DNA from: Marthasterias glacialis
Lineage: Eukaryota > Echinodermata > Asteroidea > Forcipulatida > Asteriidae
Assembly (NCBI GenBank): GCA_911728455.2
Contig: OU452219.1
Span: 17,603,397 to 17,667,396 of the forward strand
Reading direction: 5' to 3'
Length of the DNA stretch: 64,000 bases
A program made the position numbers and the translations under genes. The notes beneath the pieces are model-generated. The model worked only from the letters and a program-made list of their open reading frames with translations. It was not told the DNA's origin and did not search any database. Below are positions 25,408 through 40,400 of this stretch, in pieces. The stretch's first letter is position 1, and the number at the start of each line of letters is the position of its first letter.

Positions 25408-28400
25408 CAATCAATCAGTTAATCGATGGATCCACAGATCAATGGGTTGATGGATCATCGATTAAATGAAAGAGAAATAACATTGGAGCATAATCTTAAT
25501 GCACTAAACCCACTTAGATCGATGGATCTATTGATTGGTTGATTAAATCAATTGATTGAGGAATCGACAGATCAATGGATTGATTGATCGATCAGTCGAT
25601 CGATTGATTGATTGAATGAAAGAGCAACAACATTGGAGCATCTTCTCATAGCACTAAAGCCACTTTTGAGAATTATTGTTTAAAGTAGATATTTATAGTA
25701 ATAGTAACAATTATCATTTTATAGAGGTATCAGACTATTTTTCAGTTTAGTTACATTGAGTGATTAACTGAATGAATGAGAGAAATCTTCGCAAGGCACT
25801 AAGAGCTAGTTAGAGATTACTCTAAAAATATATATAAATATGTATATATATTTCATTTGGTAGCAGTACTTAGCTTGTCTGGCAAAGGCTGTTTAAAAAC
25901 AATGACTTTAAACCAATGACTATAGCCAAATTACTGCATAAATGCCTCACTTGGTGGCAGCAGATAGCTGGTCCATAAAAGTCACCCTCAACAAAACAAT
26001 GTCATTTTCTATGGGCTTTTGGCTATGGCATGAACACTGCATCAGCTTTTATGCTGTAACAATTTTGGGAACAGCCAATAGCCACAGCCACAAAGAAGGC
26101 CATAATTTCACATCTGAACAACACAGAAATGAATTTAGCAACACAGTGTGATCTGAAGCCAAGTTTAATGTGTGAGTGAGATCTTAAGTTAAAAATAGTA
26201 GAACTCAATCCAATGAGCAAGTTTATCATTTTTGCAAAAAGTATTGGTTAACATTGCCTGATGTAGACATTATTATTACATACTGAACAAGATTGTTTTT
26301 GGTTTTTGGTTTGTTCAAATCAACTTGACAAATTCATTGGATTTGTTAACGGAAAACGAGCTGGATAGTTGAGTTGTGAATTATTTTGCAATACAAAGAG
26401 CAAAATGCTAGGCCTGACAGCAGAGAACCAGGGCTTGTTTTACCAACATTTAAGCAAAGGGGTAATTGCTCTGGATGCCCCTCTTTCCCGTAAAACTGAA
26501 TGCATGAAAGGAGAGTCCGTGATTAGAGCCATACGCAACATAAGGACACAACTCTACTTCAAAGGTGCATGTGCTTGATGGGTTTTGGTACAATCATATA
26601 CGATGATAAATGTTCTATCCGCCATGTTGATTGAACGAATACATTTTAAAAAGTTTCATTCTGCATGGAGAGAATATTCTGGAATAGACCGTACGAGAAA
26701 TATGCTAGGCCTAAGGTACCAAGTGGTGGTGTCCTTTATAGACCGTTCCGGCCTGTCAATCAAACTGTGCGCATTGACCAATTGGATCACGCCTTTTGGT
26801 CATGTGACCTCGGTCAAATTCGGTCAGACGTACAGCGTAAACGTACACAAACGAAGGTGTGTGGGTGGGGCTTGTTGCCAAAGCCGGAACGGTCTATTGA
26901 CAGGCTCGGACTTGTCTGGGCAGTTTCTAAGGACCTGGAGTCTACTGCCACCTAGTGTCTCAGAATTCACTCATTTGTTTTGATAAGGGCGGTTGAGCTC
27001 TCCTTATTTCCAAACCCTTTGTCTCTACCTGGGATTAGATTGTTCATAGTTTTCTCAGTGAATCCTTATCATATACATTTGGTGATTTTGGGAAATACTA
27101 ATTTCATTGACATCTGCTTAATTGTGTTTACCTACTTAGACCGCCGATAATGTTTGTCAAACTGGGTTAATTCAATACTTTATTCCAGTTAGGTAATTTA
27201 TTGTATTTACGTATATAAGAAATGAAGTAGTTGTGAACACAGATCAATTATAGCCTGATGCTAGGTTTGTGCATCGAGTTGCATTATGGCTTGAGAGTTC
27301 ATCATTCTGGAAGTACTTTTCATGAGTAAATGCCTGCAATTAATTATCTTGAAAAAAGAAAAGGCTGTATTTTTGTCTGTGCTGTATTTGTAAGTTTTCT
27401 TTCCCCCCAATGTCACCAGCTGTATCTTCCTACCGGAGAATGGAGCCTTCTTTGTGAACTACGTTATCACCTCAGCATTCATCGGGACAGCGCTTGAGCT
27501 CATCCGATTCCCCGAACTCTTCCTGTACGCAATCACGATGCTATGGACGAGGTCTAAGGCCGAGAAAATCACCAAGAGAAGTGTAAGAAACGATTAACGT
27601 CTCTCTCTTAGAAGCCTAACCCCACCTGGTGTCTTTGGCTGGAGACTCACCCATATCCTCCCAAATACTCCATTCTCCCTATGGTAGCCCAACGCTGACA
27701 TTTTTGGACTTAACTCGTAGATCAGGGACCAATTTCATGGCTCTGCTTACTGTGGGATTCTGCCTTGACATCCCATAGATTGTTGTGCTGTACAGGGCGC
27801 CGTAAGCACATAATTCTGTGGTAAGTACGAAGTGCCATGAGATTGGTTAGCCTGTCCCAATGACAAGCAAATGTTATTCTGGCCTGTGGTACCATGGCCT
27901 ACAAAGTCAGACGACTGCCTGATTAGGATTTCGGATACTTAGGGTTTTAATGAATGAGCTAATCACATCAGTACCCAATGTCCTGGCAATGTGTACCGTG
28001 GAATTCTGCGCTTATGCCCTAATTAAATAAATTTTAAAAAAATAATAATAATAAAAAAAATACATTCATGTTTGTAAGCTTTCATGTTGTAGTTTTTAAA
28101 ACACTTTTTCTCAAAAACCAGGGTTACATTTTCATGCAAGTTTTAATTTAAAAAAAAAGTTATTTTATTTTTTTACCCATTATTTAGAACAGATGTATTC
28201 TTCCATAAATGAATAATGTACCCTTCCACTGATGTAGATTGAACATTGTTATATTACAGCGGCTAGCCTATGAGTTCCAGTATGGTGTCCAGTATGCCTG
28301 GGTACTGACGACATTCTCTATCGTTCTGGTGTACAGCATCACCTGCCCACTAGTTACTCCAGCTGGTAAGTAGTAACCAAATCCCCTGTACTCTATACCC

Positions 28401-31400
28401 CAGTCCATCAATCCAAATGGGATTGAGGTGCAGGCCCAATTGAATAGAAAATGGTAAACAAAGTTATAGAAACTTGTACTTGCCAAGAAACCCAGTTCCC
28501 CTAGTTGTTTGTCATCCTTTTAAGATGGCTTGAAATCTGGGCCAGTTATTTGAATAAGATTTTCCCCAAACCAATGGTGCACAATTTCCATTTAAGATGC
28601 ATTTTTTTAAACTGGATTGTTTAAAAGAATGGGGGTGTGTGTTCCACCTGTGCTTAGCACCCTGCCCACCACCCCCCCCCCCCCAAAAAAAAAATCACAA
28701 ATGAATGGTTTCCCACGATTATATCTTTACCCCTGCTTGCCCATCCCCCAAAAAGTATATAAATAAGTAATTAAATAAATAAATAAACAAATAAGCTAAA
28801 AATGTCTAGTTTAAATTCCACTGTAAGATAGAAACTGTAAGTGCTCACAGATTTATATATAATTTACATGTTATAAAGATGGTAATGGTAGAAAGCTTCT
28901 CCTGAAATTTGTTTGCCTGAAATGCCAGAGTTTTTGAGAAATGAGTAAAACAGTTAGTTTTACAATGTGCAGTGTTTTTTGTTTGTCACTATTTCTTGTG
29001 ACTCGGAAGACCGATTGAGCCTAAACTTTCACAGGTGTGTTATTTCATGGATATGTTGGGTCACCCAGAGTGCAGATACTGGTCTTTGGCAATTACCAAT
29101 GTTGGCTGTCTGCTTTAAGATATCTCTTGCAAAATAGACGATCAGAATGACTACACTCTCCCAGAAGTCAATTTTATACCCTTCCTTAAATGACATCTAT
29201 TGAAAAGAGCTAAAAGTAAAGGTAGACAAAATAGTTCATGCCTTTAAAGGTGTCAAACAGACCTAAATCCTTTAATTTGAAATTTAGTTCTACAGTATTA
29301 TTATCAATCACATCCGATCATATTCATCGCCAAAGTGCTAAAATAATGAGCTCATCTAATGAAATTTCTCGCCTTGTCAAAATGAGATACACTTGGGGGA
29401 ATATCGGGTCAACGCTGGTTCTAAATATTGGCAGACGGAAACGAGAGATGGTGCAATTTATCAGGCAGCCGCGATAAATTCCCACGGTACGCGGACGGCG
29501 CTGTGATTAATGAAGCATGACATTGTGGTTGTGGAACGGTGCTATTGATGATGCACTTTTGAGAGTCTTAGGTGTGGTCCGCTGATTTTAGATTTTTCTG
29601 CATGTATGATTTTCCTTTTTCGTGTAAAAGCTTTCAGATATTCCCTCAGTTTTAGAAGATGAGAAAATATCCGGATGAGTTAATCAGTATTCAGACATGT
29701 GTTTAATTTGTTGTTCTGTTTGAAGTTTTTCACTAGGTTTTGAATTGGTTATTATTTATTTCAAATTTATTAAGCATTTCAAACAAGAATACTCCTCAGA
29801 AATGATTGGTAACAGCACCAACCTTATATCGAAATCAGTTTCCAGATTAAAAATCATCCATAACCAAAATTATACAATTTTTAATTTTTTTATTTTAATT
29901 TTGTAATATTTTATTCTTAGTAGGACAAAATCACAGAGGGTCTTTTAATAAAAAATGTTTCAAACACATCATCCCTTTGTCCCTCCCGGGTGCATGAATT
30001 TTGCAGAGCACTGATTGATAAATTCATAGTTTAATTTGATTGATAAACGCAGAGAGATCCGTTGTACACAGGTGTTTGCAAAGACACTACCCGATTATTT
30101 TCACTCGCTGGCCCTAATGGACTATGACTGTATCTCACCATCACCTGTTCACACTGAAAGGATCAATACGCACTATTTCTCTCAAACGTTATTCATTAAT
30201 TCTGCAGCACATTGCTGCGTGGGGTAGAATCGAGTATGTGGTGACATTCACCAAGGCCCAATATCAGAAAGCCTGTGATGAGCAGACGGTTTCTACTAAC
30301 TGAGTGCCCTTTAGCAGATTAACTTTCCCCCCCAAAGGGGGGCGTAGCAAGGGCATTTTATTTTGGAAGGGTGTAATGAAAGTCATTTTGCTGTCTTGCC
30401 AATACCAATATTCTCTACTGTTTCTAGAAAGACTAGCATGCCCAGCGCTGAACCCCACTGTATTCAATGGCTTTAAAGAAACTTGTAAGAATAGTCACTG
30501 TCCCCAAAAAATTTATTGTCCTTTTTGTTGTTGAAATTGTTGGTGGGTGGGTCAAAAGAAATAACTGAAAAATCAAATAATGGGATTTGAACTGCCTCTA
30601 GCTGCCGGGCAATCTCGGTAGTCTAGTTGGTAAGAAATCTGCTCTAAAATGGTGGGGGTGGTGGGTTTGAATCCCACCCGAGGAATATGCCTGTGGATTT
30701 TTTTTCACAGGATTCAGGAAAGAACTGAGTATACAGTGCTTAACACACATCGGTGTATGGGCAAAAAACACAAATAATATGAAAAATCTGAAAAGTTCAG
30801 TTTAGTCAATTTAAATTAATCCTTGATTGCCTTAAAGATTTCAGTGCAAGTACAAAATACTGTCTGCTTTATGTCGCTGAAAAAATATTCACAATGTGTC
30901 AAGTTGTGTCTGTAAGCCATGGCCGGGTTTTGTACAACTATAAATTATAAGAACAGTTGCAAAACAGGAGTTTCAGCTATTAACAAGATTTCGTTGTTTT
31001 ACTTTGTTTTCTTTTCTTTTTTTTTTTTTAATATAGGGTCACTGAAAACTAAACAGTATTGTACAAAGTTTTCATGTACTTGGCATTTTCCTTTCTGATT
31101 CAACTACAGAGTTGTTTGTTGGAAGCCATGAAACGCCATTGAAAACTACTGATCTTGGAGACCATTGATCTGAAATATCTGCTTCATTTTAGGCATTACT
31201 TTGTTCTTCAGTGTGTCGAATAAAGAGTCATTCAATATTTACAAATCAAAATTCTGGATGGTTGGTTGGGTCAAAAAAATTTCGGCAAAAAAAAAATCAA
31301 ATTTGTTTTAACATTGACTATTCTGAATGGCCCATAGCAAACTTTTTTTACAGCAACTTAGTGTGTTTTATAGGAAAAATAACAACTTTTGTTCTGGATG

Positions 31401-34400
31401 CCCGTGTTCTACTTGATTTAGTGCTTCATTTTCCTAATGAGGCTGAAAATTCCGACTGAGAAAAAAAATGATTGTTCTCATAGTGCTGCATACGGGCTAC
31501 AGGGCAAGAGGCCAGCTAAACTACCAACAATTTTTTACTTGGAAATTCTACCCAAAGGAATGGATTCAATCATGTGAGCAAGTGCAAGTTGAAGAAACGC
31601 TGTGCCAAATTGCTCCGAGATGCAATAACTCAAAATTGCCTGCATCGAGGAAAAATTGTCTTTTCAGTCTTCTACAAGACTGTAAATTTTCCCGTCAGTA
31701 CCGGTTTTGTGTGGCATTCATTACTAATTGAAGACTTGTCTAAGGAAATTCCCGTCTCGAAAAGAAACGGGGGAGAATATTGAAGAAAAATGAAAGAAAG
31801 AAAGAAAGAAAAGAATGAAGAAAAAAAGCCATGCAAAGATTGTGGTCAAGGTTATGATTGTTATTTTGATTTTCAATTTATTTACCTACAGGTATAATCT
31901 TGTTCCTTTTGGTTTCAATGTTGTTTAAAATAAGGTCCTACTTGTGAAACATTATTGATACTTTTCAAGCCAAGGTGAAGTGTATTCTTGCTCTTAGGAG
32001 TTACAGCCGTAGACGTACTCATCATCTGGCCTTGTCCATCTACCGTTGGGCGGAGTCCTTTGGTGGGATGAGGGAGGGGGTGTGTTTGGCTGATGCCCAA
32101 AGTTAATTCCTTTTTGCATTATTGGAGAGGATCTCACATACAGTGATCTTCTGAATCAAATCAAAACCAACCCCTTTATAAATTTTCAAATAAACCCAAG
32201 CTCTTGTTTTTCAACATTTGGATCAAATGGCAGGGGTTGTGGGTTCGAATCCCACCCGAGGAATATGCCCGTGGAATTGTTTTCACAGGACTCGGGGGGA
32301 AAGAGGTACTGAGTATACAGTGCTAAACACACATCGATGTATGGGTAAAAAAAAAAGAAAAAATTCTTTATCCCCGATGCAAATATTAATATCTATTCTA
32401 GTTGTTGATCATGTTGATCATTGTCAAATAATCCGGCAATGTGACTCTACTTTAGGGTGCAGCTCATCACTGTTTTCTTCAGAAGATGAAAAAAAATGGC
32501 ATTTCATCACAGTGTTTCCCCTGCAGGGACCTGGGTTATAAACTGGGCGAGGAGGTAAAAAAATTTACTCGATGATTGAAGCAAAACTTTCCGCAGCCTG
32601 CAAACTGACAAGAATGCAGCGCTCACACAAATGTGCGATGATTCCATCAGCACACCCAAATTCTTTTTGATGCATTATAGGTCATGGACAAAATTCATAA
32701 ATTCTTCTCTTAGTAAACGTTTTTGGAGAAGAATTTCTTTCATGACAAATCTTCACAGAAAGGCAGTGATGTTGGCAAAAAATGAGCGACGTGTGGTCAC
32801 TGTAAACAGCCAGGTAGACCACATCACGTTTGACTGGGTAGGGGAATCGCTGTCTTATCACCTTCAATCTGGAAGTAACAAAATGCCATCTATTTATTTG
32901 TCCTCCACACAGGTCTTGTCTACATTATTTTTAAGCACTTGGTTGACCGGTATAACATCTACTTTGCGTATGGGCCCTCTCGTATCGATAAGGATACTCA
33001 CAACACGGCTATCAACTTTGTCGTCATTGCTGGCATGCTCCTACAGCTCTCCGTACTCTTCTTCTCTGTGTTGAGGCTCGGTAAGTCCGCATCATTTTTT
33101 ATTCTTGGACGAAATATAGGCCCAATTTCATAGAGCTGTTTAAGCAGAAAGTATTGCTTAACAAATTTCTGCTAAGCAAAAATGAGCAGGATACCAGTCC
33201 AAGGTGATACAGTTGAAATGGTATTTTGGCTGGTAACCTTGTTCAGTTAGGAATACTTTGTGTTGTGCCTGGCAATTTTTTGTGCTTAAACAGCTTTACG
33301 AAATTGGGGCCCAGTGCTTACTTTCACAGAGATGATAAATGAACAAAGTCGCTAAGCACAGTAATGTCTTACTAAGCAGAAACAGGTTATACCCTCCCAA
33401 AATAAGATGTGATGTTCCTATTGAGTGGTGTCCAGCTAAATTTGCAGAGCCGTATTCTCTGCTTAGCAACTCTGTGAAATGGAGAGTTTTCTCTACATGC
33501 TCCTAAAACATTAAGGGTCGCTCGGCGACGCATTACAGCTTGTCAGTTGAAACGGCAACTTTGTATGGAGCACATGTCAATTGACCCAATTCACCTGACT
33601 CTGTCATCGCAATAATCTTGGTTGCACTATTTTTGGATGTCTTCGTGTGTTTATGCAGTGTTGTGCGCTTTTTAGGCCACACGGCGTTTAGACGCTTACC
33701 ATGTTTTGTACGTGTAATTGACTCCCAAGATTGTCAGCGCGGCAGACAGAAGCCGCGTGTGGCATTAGTGTAAGTAGTCACCACAGCAAAAGAAACTAAA
33801 AAAGCATGCTAGATGACGACCGACACGTAATAATCCACAATGTGACATTACCGTGACATGACTTGTTCACAAAAATAGCACCTGCTGCATAAGTTCAGCA
33901 GGCTGTATTGCATTCAGTTTGTGGCACTTCGAATTAATCGTGCGTAAACTTTCAGCAAAAGAATGACTTGGGGTTTGTAACAAACACCCAACCCTTAAAT
34001 CAATTAGTGTACAACTTGGTATTTTCTACTCAATATAAAGTGTTTTTGAAGCAGATCGTTTGAAGGCAAGGTATACCTTAAAAGCTTACATGTTAAGAAG
34101 TACTGGAGAGCTGTTGATAGTATAAAACACTCTCAGATATGATTCCTCGGAAGTAATGTGGGTTTAGAGAAAGGGATCATTTTCTGCCCCCAAATTTGAA
34201 TCTGAGAAACGATTCATGCATGAATCGTTTCTCACGCAATGACAAACATGCAGTTTCGGCATTATCGGATCCTTCTGCGTGGAAATAACCGCTTCAGATT
34301 TTTCACCGATATCTCAAAAACGCTACCATTTTTTTGAATAAAAATTTTCACAGGTTAGTCTTATGGTGTCAATTACATAGGATTGAAACAAACATCCGGT

Positions 34401-37400
34401 TCCAAATATCAAAGGTATACCCTGCCTTTAAAATGTTCATATCAAATTGCAATCAGGAACCATAGGCAGGGTTCATACAGGGATTTAGAAGTCCCTTGTG
34501 TTTTGTGTGAATTGTTATATGTGGATTTAGGCTTCTTTTGGATTTCAGTGTGATCTCATTATTGTAAATAATGTGCATGGTAATTAATGTCCACGGTGCT
34601 TGAATCCCGCTTGGTACAATTCAGGGTTCTCCCCAGGATTTTTTTTTCAAAAGTGGGGGGCATTCTGGACCCCAGTTTTACAAGTGTGGCCGAAGCACGC
34701 TAAATAGAAACCAGGTCCTCGGAATGTTTTTTTAAAATTTTATTTGATGTTTATGTTTGGATTTAAAAGCTCTACTGTGCTATTTGGAGAGCATTTAAAA
34801 TGGTTTTATATTGTTATGACTTATGGTGAATTTGATCTTAAATCTAAAAATATATAAATTGGGATGAGCAAATTTGGCTGACGCCGGACTCGAACCCACG
34901 ACCCTCTCAAATACCATACGAGCGCTCTAACCAACTGAGCTAACCAGCCCTATGTTGGTGGGCGGTCCTGTGCAATGAATGTCAAACCTCTTTGCTTGTA
35001 GGGTTCCAGTCAGAAGCCAAACCTATATCTGCCGATGAGCCAGGGATCAACCCCTGGGTGTGATGCAATATATATATATATATATATTTTGTTGCGTATC
35101 GTCCGTTATTCCAGTGTATCGGCCCGATTTGCTATCTTGTGCCTGGGTAGAACCCTGTACATGTATGCCATCAAAAATTAATCATGTTTTGTTGTTCCTT
35201 TTTGTCTTCGTTGTATTTTCCCTCGGTGGTCAAGTTGTAGCAGACAAAACCTTGTTGTTTTGTTTTTTTGCAGTACATCTTTATTGACACTTGATTATGT
35301 GTACAATAGTTTACTTCATGAATAATTCAGAGCAAAGGCATAAGAGCCCACAGTGTCATTCATGCCACATTTTATGGAGGATTTAGATCCCTTAAGTGTC
35401 AAATTGTTCACAGCGAGTGCAAATCGGGGAACACCAAGGAGAGTAAAATGTACACATCATCATGGTGTCTAGATCTAGAATATGGAAATTTCTTAAAAAC
35501 TGGGTAAACTTTAATCATGTATCCGTGAAAGACCCTCGCGGCCAGTTGTGGAGGTAGACAAATGTGCACGTAATCCAATAAACTCACATTGCATGGAATC
35601 AGGGGAACATGAATTGGGTTAAGCTTACAGCGATGTATATTTAACCCATATCTAGGAACGAAGACTGGCTGTTAATAAAGAAATTATCTGAGCAAATTGC
35701 GAGAGATACACACCAAAGTGGATTGGCAGTCTCGTTTTTTCAAACTTGGACTTCACCTCTCTGAAGGGAATGTATTGTGCACGATTAACTTTAGAGAATG
35801 TCCGAAAACAGAATTTACGTTGTAGTGTCCGTTGTTTGTTTTAAAATGCAATGGGTTGGTATTGCAGGACTCGGTTGTACTGAATGGCCCCATGTTGTTA
35901 ATTGCTGGTTCGTAGTGCAGTATCAAATCCATTGACATCATACAGATCCATTAGACTGATTATCTGGAGCTTTTGAGGAGCTGGACATCACAACTTCATA
36001 TACTTGATGATATCTTCACAGGGTCATGTCAATGTAATTTTCAAAAATCCTGAGTGAGGTGGAAACATGTCAAATCCTCAGTGATGAGATTCCTCCTGAT
36101 TTTTCTGGACTTCCGGATTTAAAAAAAATATTGTTGTGGAATTTTTTTAACTAAAAATTACATATATCTAGGCCCTTGTAAAGCCTAAGCACAGTACATG
36201 TACTGTATTTTGACTACACCAAGGTGCTTGCCCCATCTACATTTAAGTACAGAATGCTACCATTGATGCAGGTTATGGCGTGGTTGGTAGCCACCAAACC
36301 CTCCACCGGTGTTTCGTGGGTATTTCATTTTCATCCACTCCCATCCCTGGTAAAATCTTCAGTATTCCTTTTTCCGTCCCTAACCATGCACTTGAATCTT
36401 TCTTTAAATGTTTTTTTTTTCCCATGATTTTTGTTGAGGTCATTTTAGATTATTTTGGATAAATAGCCGGTAGTGTACATGTTCTCTTTAATCCATGCCT
36501 CACGATGCCGCCACTGATTAGAGCTAGACTATACTAGGAGTAGCTTCATCATAGTGTGACGTCAAGTTAATGTGACTCACCCATCACCAGATGAATCACA
36601 AATCACCCCCATCACTCTTTGTTTATATAGTCTTCAGTCTTGTGTCTATCTGCAGTCGAGAATCTCAATTTATAACCCCACATGTGGTTGTTATTTTTTA
36701 TTGCATGAATAACAAGAATGTACATGCGGGTTAATTAGACTGTCTTCCTTGTACTTGTCTGTTGGGTATCAGTATCCATTCTGATTTTGACTTTTTAGTA
36801 GGAATAATCGATGCAAATATCGCTTGAACACGGTTCCTTTTACATTTTGTAACCAGTTCCCATTGGGAATCTTTCATTTTTTGCCGTCTAGCCTGACGGG
36901 ATTATTTTCTCGGATTTGCCGGAATTTTTTTTCCGTGGGAGTCCCGCTGGAACAAAGCCGAGAGAACAAAAATTGCCTTTGAAGCACCGGGATGTTTTTG
37001 TTTTTCTTATGAGAAATTACAATATACAGGCATTGTGATTCGCAAAACCTCAGCCTTGAGCTATGGCTGAGGATTGTTCCAAAACCCAGAACCAAGGCTG
37101 GATACACGGTTCACTCGGACTTGCCTCCATTGAGCCGAAATACAATGAACAAACAATGGCAGAAGCCTCTCGGATATTGCGTAATCCTCTTCTTGGAACA
37201 AAAGGACAAAGGTCTGGATTCGGGGATTACACAATAACCCCCGCATAATGGGTGAAAATCAGTGAAATATTCAACACCATCTGTCCTCTTTGTGAGGGTG
37301 AAACAAATCTTTGCATGGTGATTACATACTCTGTCCCTGCTCCGAAACACGTATTCCGATTTTACACAATGGCATGTTTACAAGTCACCCGTTTGCTGGC

Positions 37401-40400
37401 TCGGAAAATAATGGTGTGTATATAGGTCATCCGACGTCAACCAGTTAAAGACAAGCACGGGATTCGTATTTGCTAAGAAAATATTCAGATCCGTTTCAAC
37501 CAGAGAGCTCACTGGTGAAAAAAAATTCAACCCAGTACCAATATTTCCATCCAAACTACTTTGTGTCTACTGATGAAGGCTAGAGCACACTTATCAACAT
37601 GTTGAGAACAAACCAAGCGGCTAGTTTCAGAGCAACCAGTTCTTACCGTAAGAATTAAATTATCTATCTCCACCATATGAAGCATCACATTCTACTTGCA
37701 ATACTCTCAAAGTTTAAAGTCATGTGAAAGTGAAAGCCATGATGAGCCAACCCTTCAAGATACCTCTGTGGAAAACTAGACAGTTTTGAAGGAGATTACT
37801 TGTAGAAATGAAGAAATTAAACATCGAACCATCTATTTGCTTGGCAGCTCATGAGATTGAGATTGGTCTACATTCTCTGGGCAGGATTTTTTTCTCTGGG
37901 AGGGGCCTAAGAAGGATTTTTTTGTTTTGTTTATTTTTCTTCTTTTTTGGGGGGGAGGTTTTTCCAGTAAAGTGCCCTGCAAGCTTTGGAGAGGGGTCAT
38001 GGGGTGTAGAAGAGCAGATGTTTTTATGCGCCACTCGATTAGCATTAGGAAAATAATGTTTTATTTTTCACACCTGTTTTTTTTTTTTTTTTTTTTTTTT
38101 TTAGCAATCATTAGGGAACATTCCCTTCGCATTTTCAGGTGCATTAACTACATTAGTAGTCCTCCCTCCTAGGCATGTCAGATCCGAGAGCGAAAAGAGG
38201 AAGACGATAAAAAAGTCAAAGTGACAAATAATTTATGCAGAATCGACAGCTGTGTTTGTCCAAGCAGCGAGGACAACATTTCCTCAGTTGACTTTTCGAA
38301 CCACTCATTTTAGAAAGGAAAGTGGTTGCAACTGCCTCCGTAATTTTGTTTTGTTTTAGAGGGCACTCTTGCAGAAGACTGCCCTTGACTGAGAAAAAAT
38401 ACAGAAGTGATGAGTTGGCTGTATTTGAATATGTGTGCTCTTGTTTGGATTGCTAGTCAATTTGAACACACCAAACATGAAACAGACGGACATTGTTTTT
38501 GTAATAGCATGGGCACATATTACACTTAATTGTAGATGGAAACGTCAAGACTAAAGCGATTGGAATAAATGTACCCACCCGAAAAAGCAGAGATACATCA
38601 GCCCTGTATGGATTGTTCATTTGACAAGAACGGTGGATTGTAAAAAAAAAAATCAATGTTTAGAGATTTGCACAAAACTTACATGGTATAAAGACAGTCA
38701 AACAAAGCACAAAGTATAAAGTGATTATCTAGCACATTGGTGTATTGTAAAACCCGAAATATTTGCTTTTTATCCCCACTGCAAATTATTACACGTAATA
38801 ATGATGATACTGAAAGTTGCTTTAGTCTTTCCTCTCCAGATTAAAGATGCTAGGTCACATTTTTGGCCGATTAGACCCTTAAACTTATATTTAAATTTTA
38901 AATAGCTATTTTTATAGATTCAAGAAAGTTACAAGCTTTTATGTAAGGTGTTGTGTAATTGTCCCTGAGATCAGGTTACTCAAATAAAACAAAGGTTCGG
39001 CAGATGTTGTCACTGGAGTGTCTGTATTTCTCTTTTATTTCAGAATGTCAGGGCTCATACAATTCCATAATAGTAATCCTGTCAATCCGTCCATGTACTC
39101 CTTTCACTCCGTGAAAACCTTTGAAATATAGCAAACAACAACAATAAACACTATGGTAATAGAGCCTAGCAATAGCATGTACATGTACAAACAAACCTAT
39201 AAATGTACCAGTTGAATAGCATGCCTGACCCTTGACCTAGATTTACATGAACATGACATTGACTTACATGAATTACTCCATTATCCAGAGGTTTGAACAA
39301 CATAGGGCTCTAATAAGAATAATAATGGATTTCTACACAGTAACTAGTGGGTTTCCCTAATTTAAATAACACTATCATTGTCTGAAACTACGAGGCACGT
39401 GACCAATGGTGCGGAGTGGCCTAACGTCGATTACAAATCGCACATGGTAAAAGTGACTTCAAATGGCAACAATAACAACTTACTTTTGGTACCAATCCCC
39501 TTATAATTAAACCCTTTTGTCAATCAAACAATGAATATGTGAATAAGTAAAACGTTAACATACCTCCATGCCGCAATTAGTCTGCTGTAAACACTATCAA
39601 AGGGGGGATTTAGTGTTTCCCTTGGCAAACCTTCTCAGGACAATATTTTTAATGTGAACTCAAAGAATGGAAGCCTCGTCGCTTACACCTCGACGCTGGA
39701 GGGCGCTGTTACATCCAAACCCATACAATAACAGATCAATATCTGTTACATGTTGCATGGACAAATCCGCCAGTGATAAATGGTAGTTAAATTAAAAACT
39801 AAAAATGATTTATTGTCGGGATCTCGACATTATCCCACATCCATCAGCCATGTACGAACAATGTTGCATGTAGTTTGTGTATTGTCCGTAGCATAATGGA
39901 AGTTTTTGTATATTTTGGCAAAATTTTTACAATGAAAATCAGGCCATGCAACTTTAACTGAGAAATAAAAGAAAACAAGAAAAACTCAGTTATATTCAGA
40001 CGTTTTGTATTCTTTCTAAAGCAGGAGTGGTTTCTCAGATAAATGTCAATTTGTTAAAAATTGATTTTCTTTTGTTTTCGGTATCTGGAGAAGAAGAAAA
40101 AAGGGGTGGGAAGAAATGTTTCTCACAACACTTTGAAGTGTCGTTGGTGATTTGGTGACCTTAGTTTAGCCACAGCGAATACAAATGTCAGTGTTTGCCA
40201 AGAACCCGCATGTATGCCTCACCGGAATTCACTCTCAAGAGAGGTTGCGAACCCAGCTTGAGGACCTCACCCGTAAAAAGTCGATATTTTCTCATTGCTG
40301 GGAATCTTTCTCCTTGATTTTCCTCCCCTTGGGCCAGACAAGCTAAAGCCTGCTGCTTGGGGTGTGAATACCGGGATGTTTTCCTGGCGTAAGAATTTTT

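Larger units (their letters stand above)
23228..27419. other. 4.2 kb intron after exon 13b
   Basis: Contains a dispersed repeat (23820-24120), a SINE (24615-24985), a (TGAT)n array (25299-25440) and a TIR element (26737-26898). I looked for a third copy of the 13a/13b exon type and saw none. Confidence 0.7.
28366..32912. other. 4.5 kb intron between blocks 15 and 16
   Basis: Holds a poly-C rich element relic (28660-28760), two family B SINEs (30605-30785, 32220-32365) and a short (GAAA)n run at 31791-31812. The remaining sequence is AT-rich with no exon or RNA gene that I recognise. Confidence 0.65.

Noticed and set aside
23228..27419. A third copy of the 13a/13b exon
   Set aside because: I looked for the SAQALF and RWG-donor patterns in the following intron and found none.
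32631..33074. A 147-codon open frame overlapping TMEM63 block 16
   Set aside because: It reads the exon in the wrong frame; the true frame gives KHLVDRYN with proper splice borders.
34876..34950. Functional tRNA-Thr gene
   Set aside because: Weak anticodon and T stems and an unusual GGT anticodon; more likely a tRNA-derived relic.
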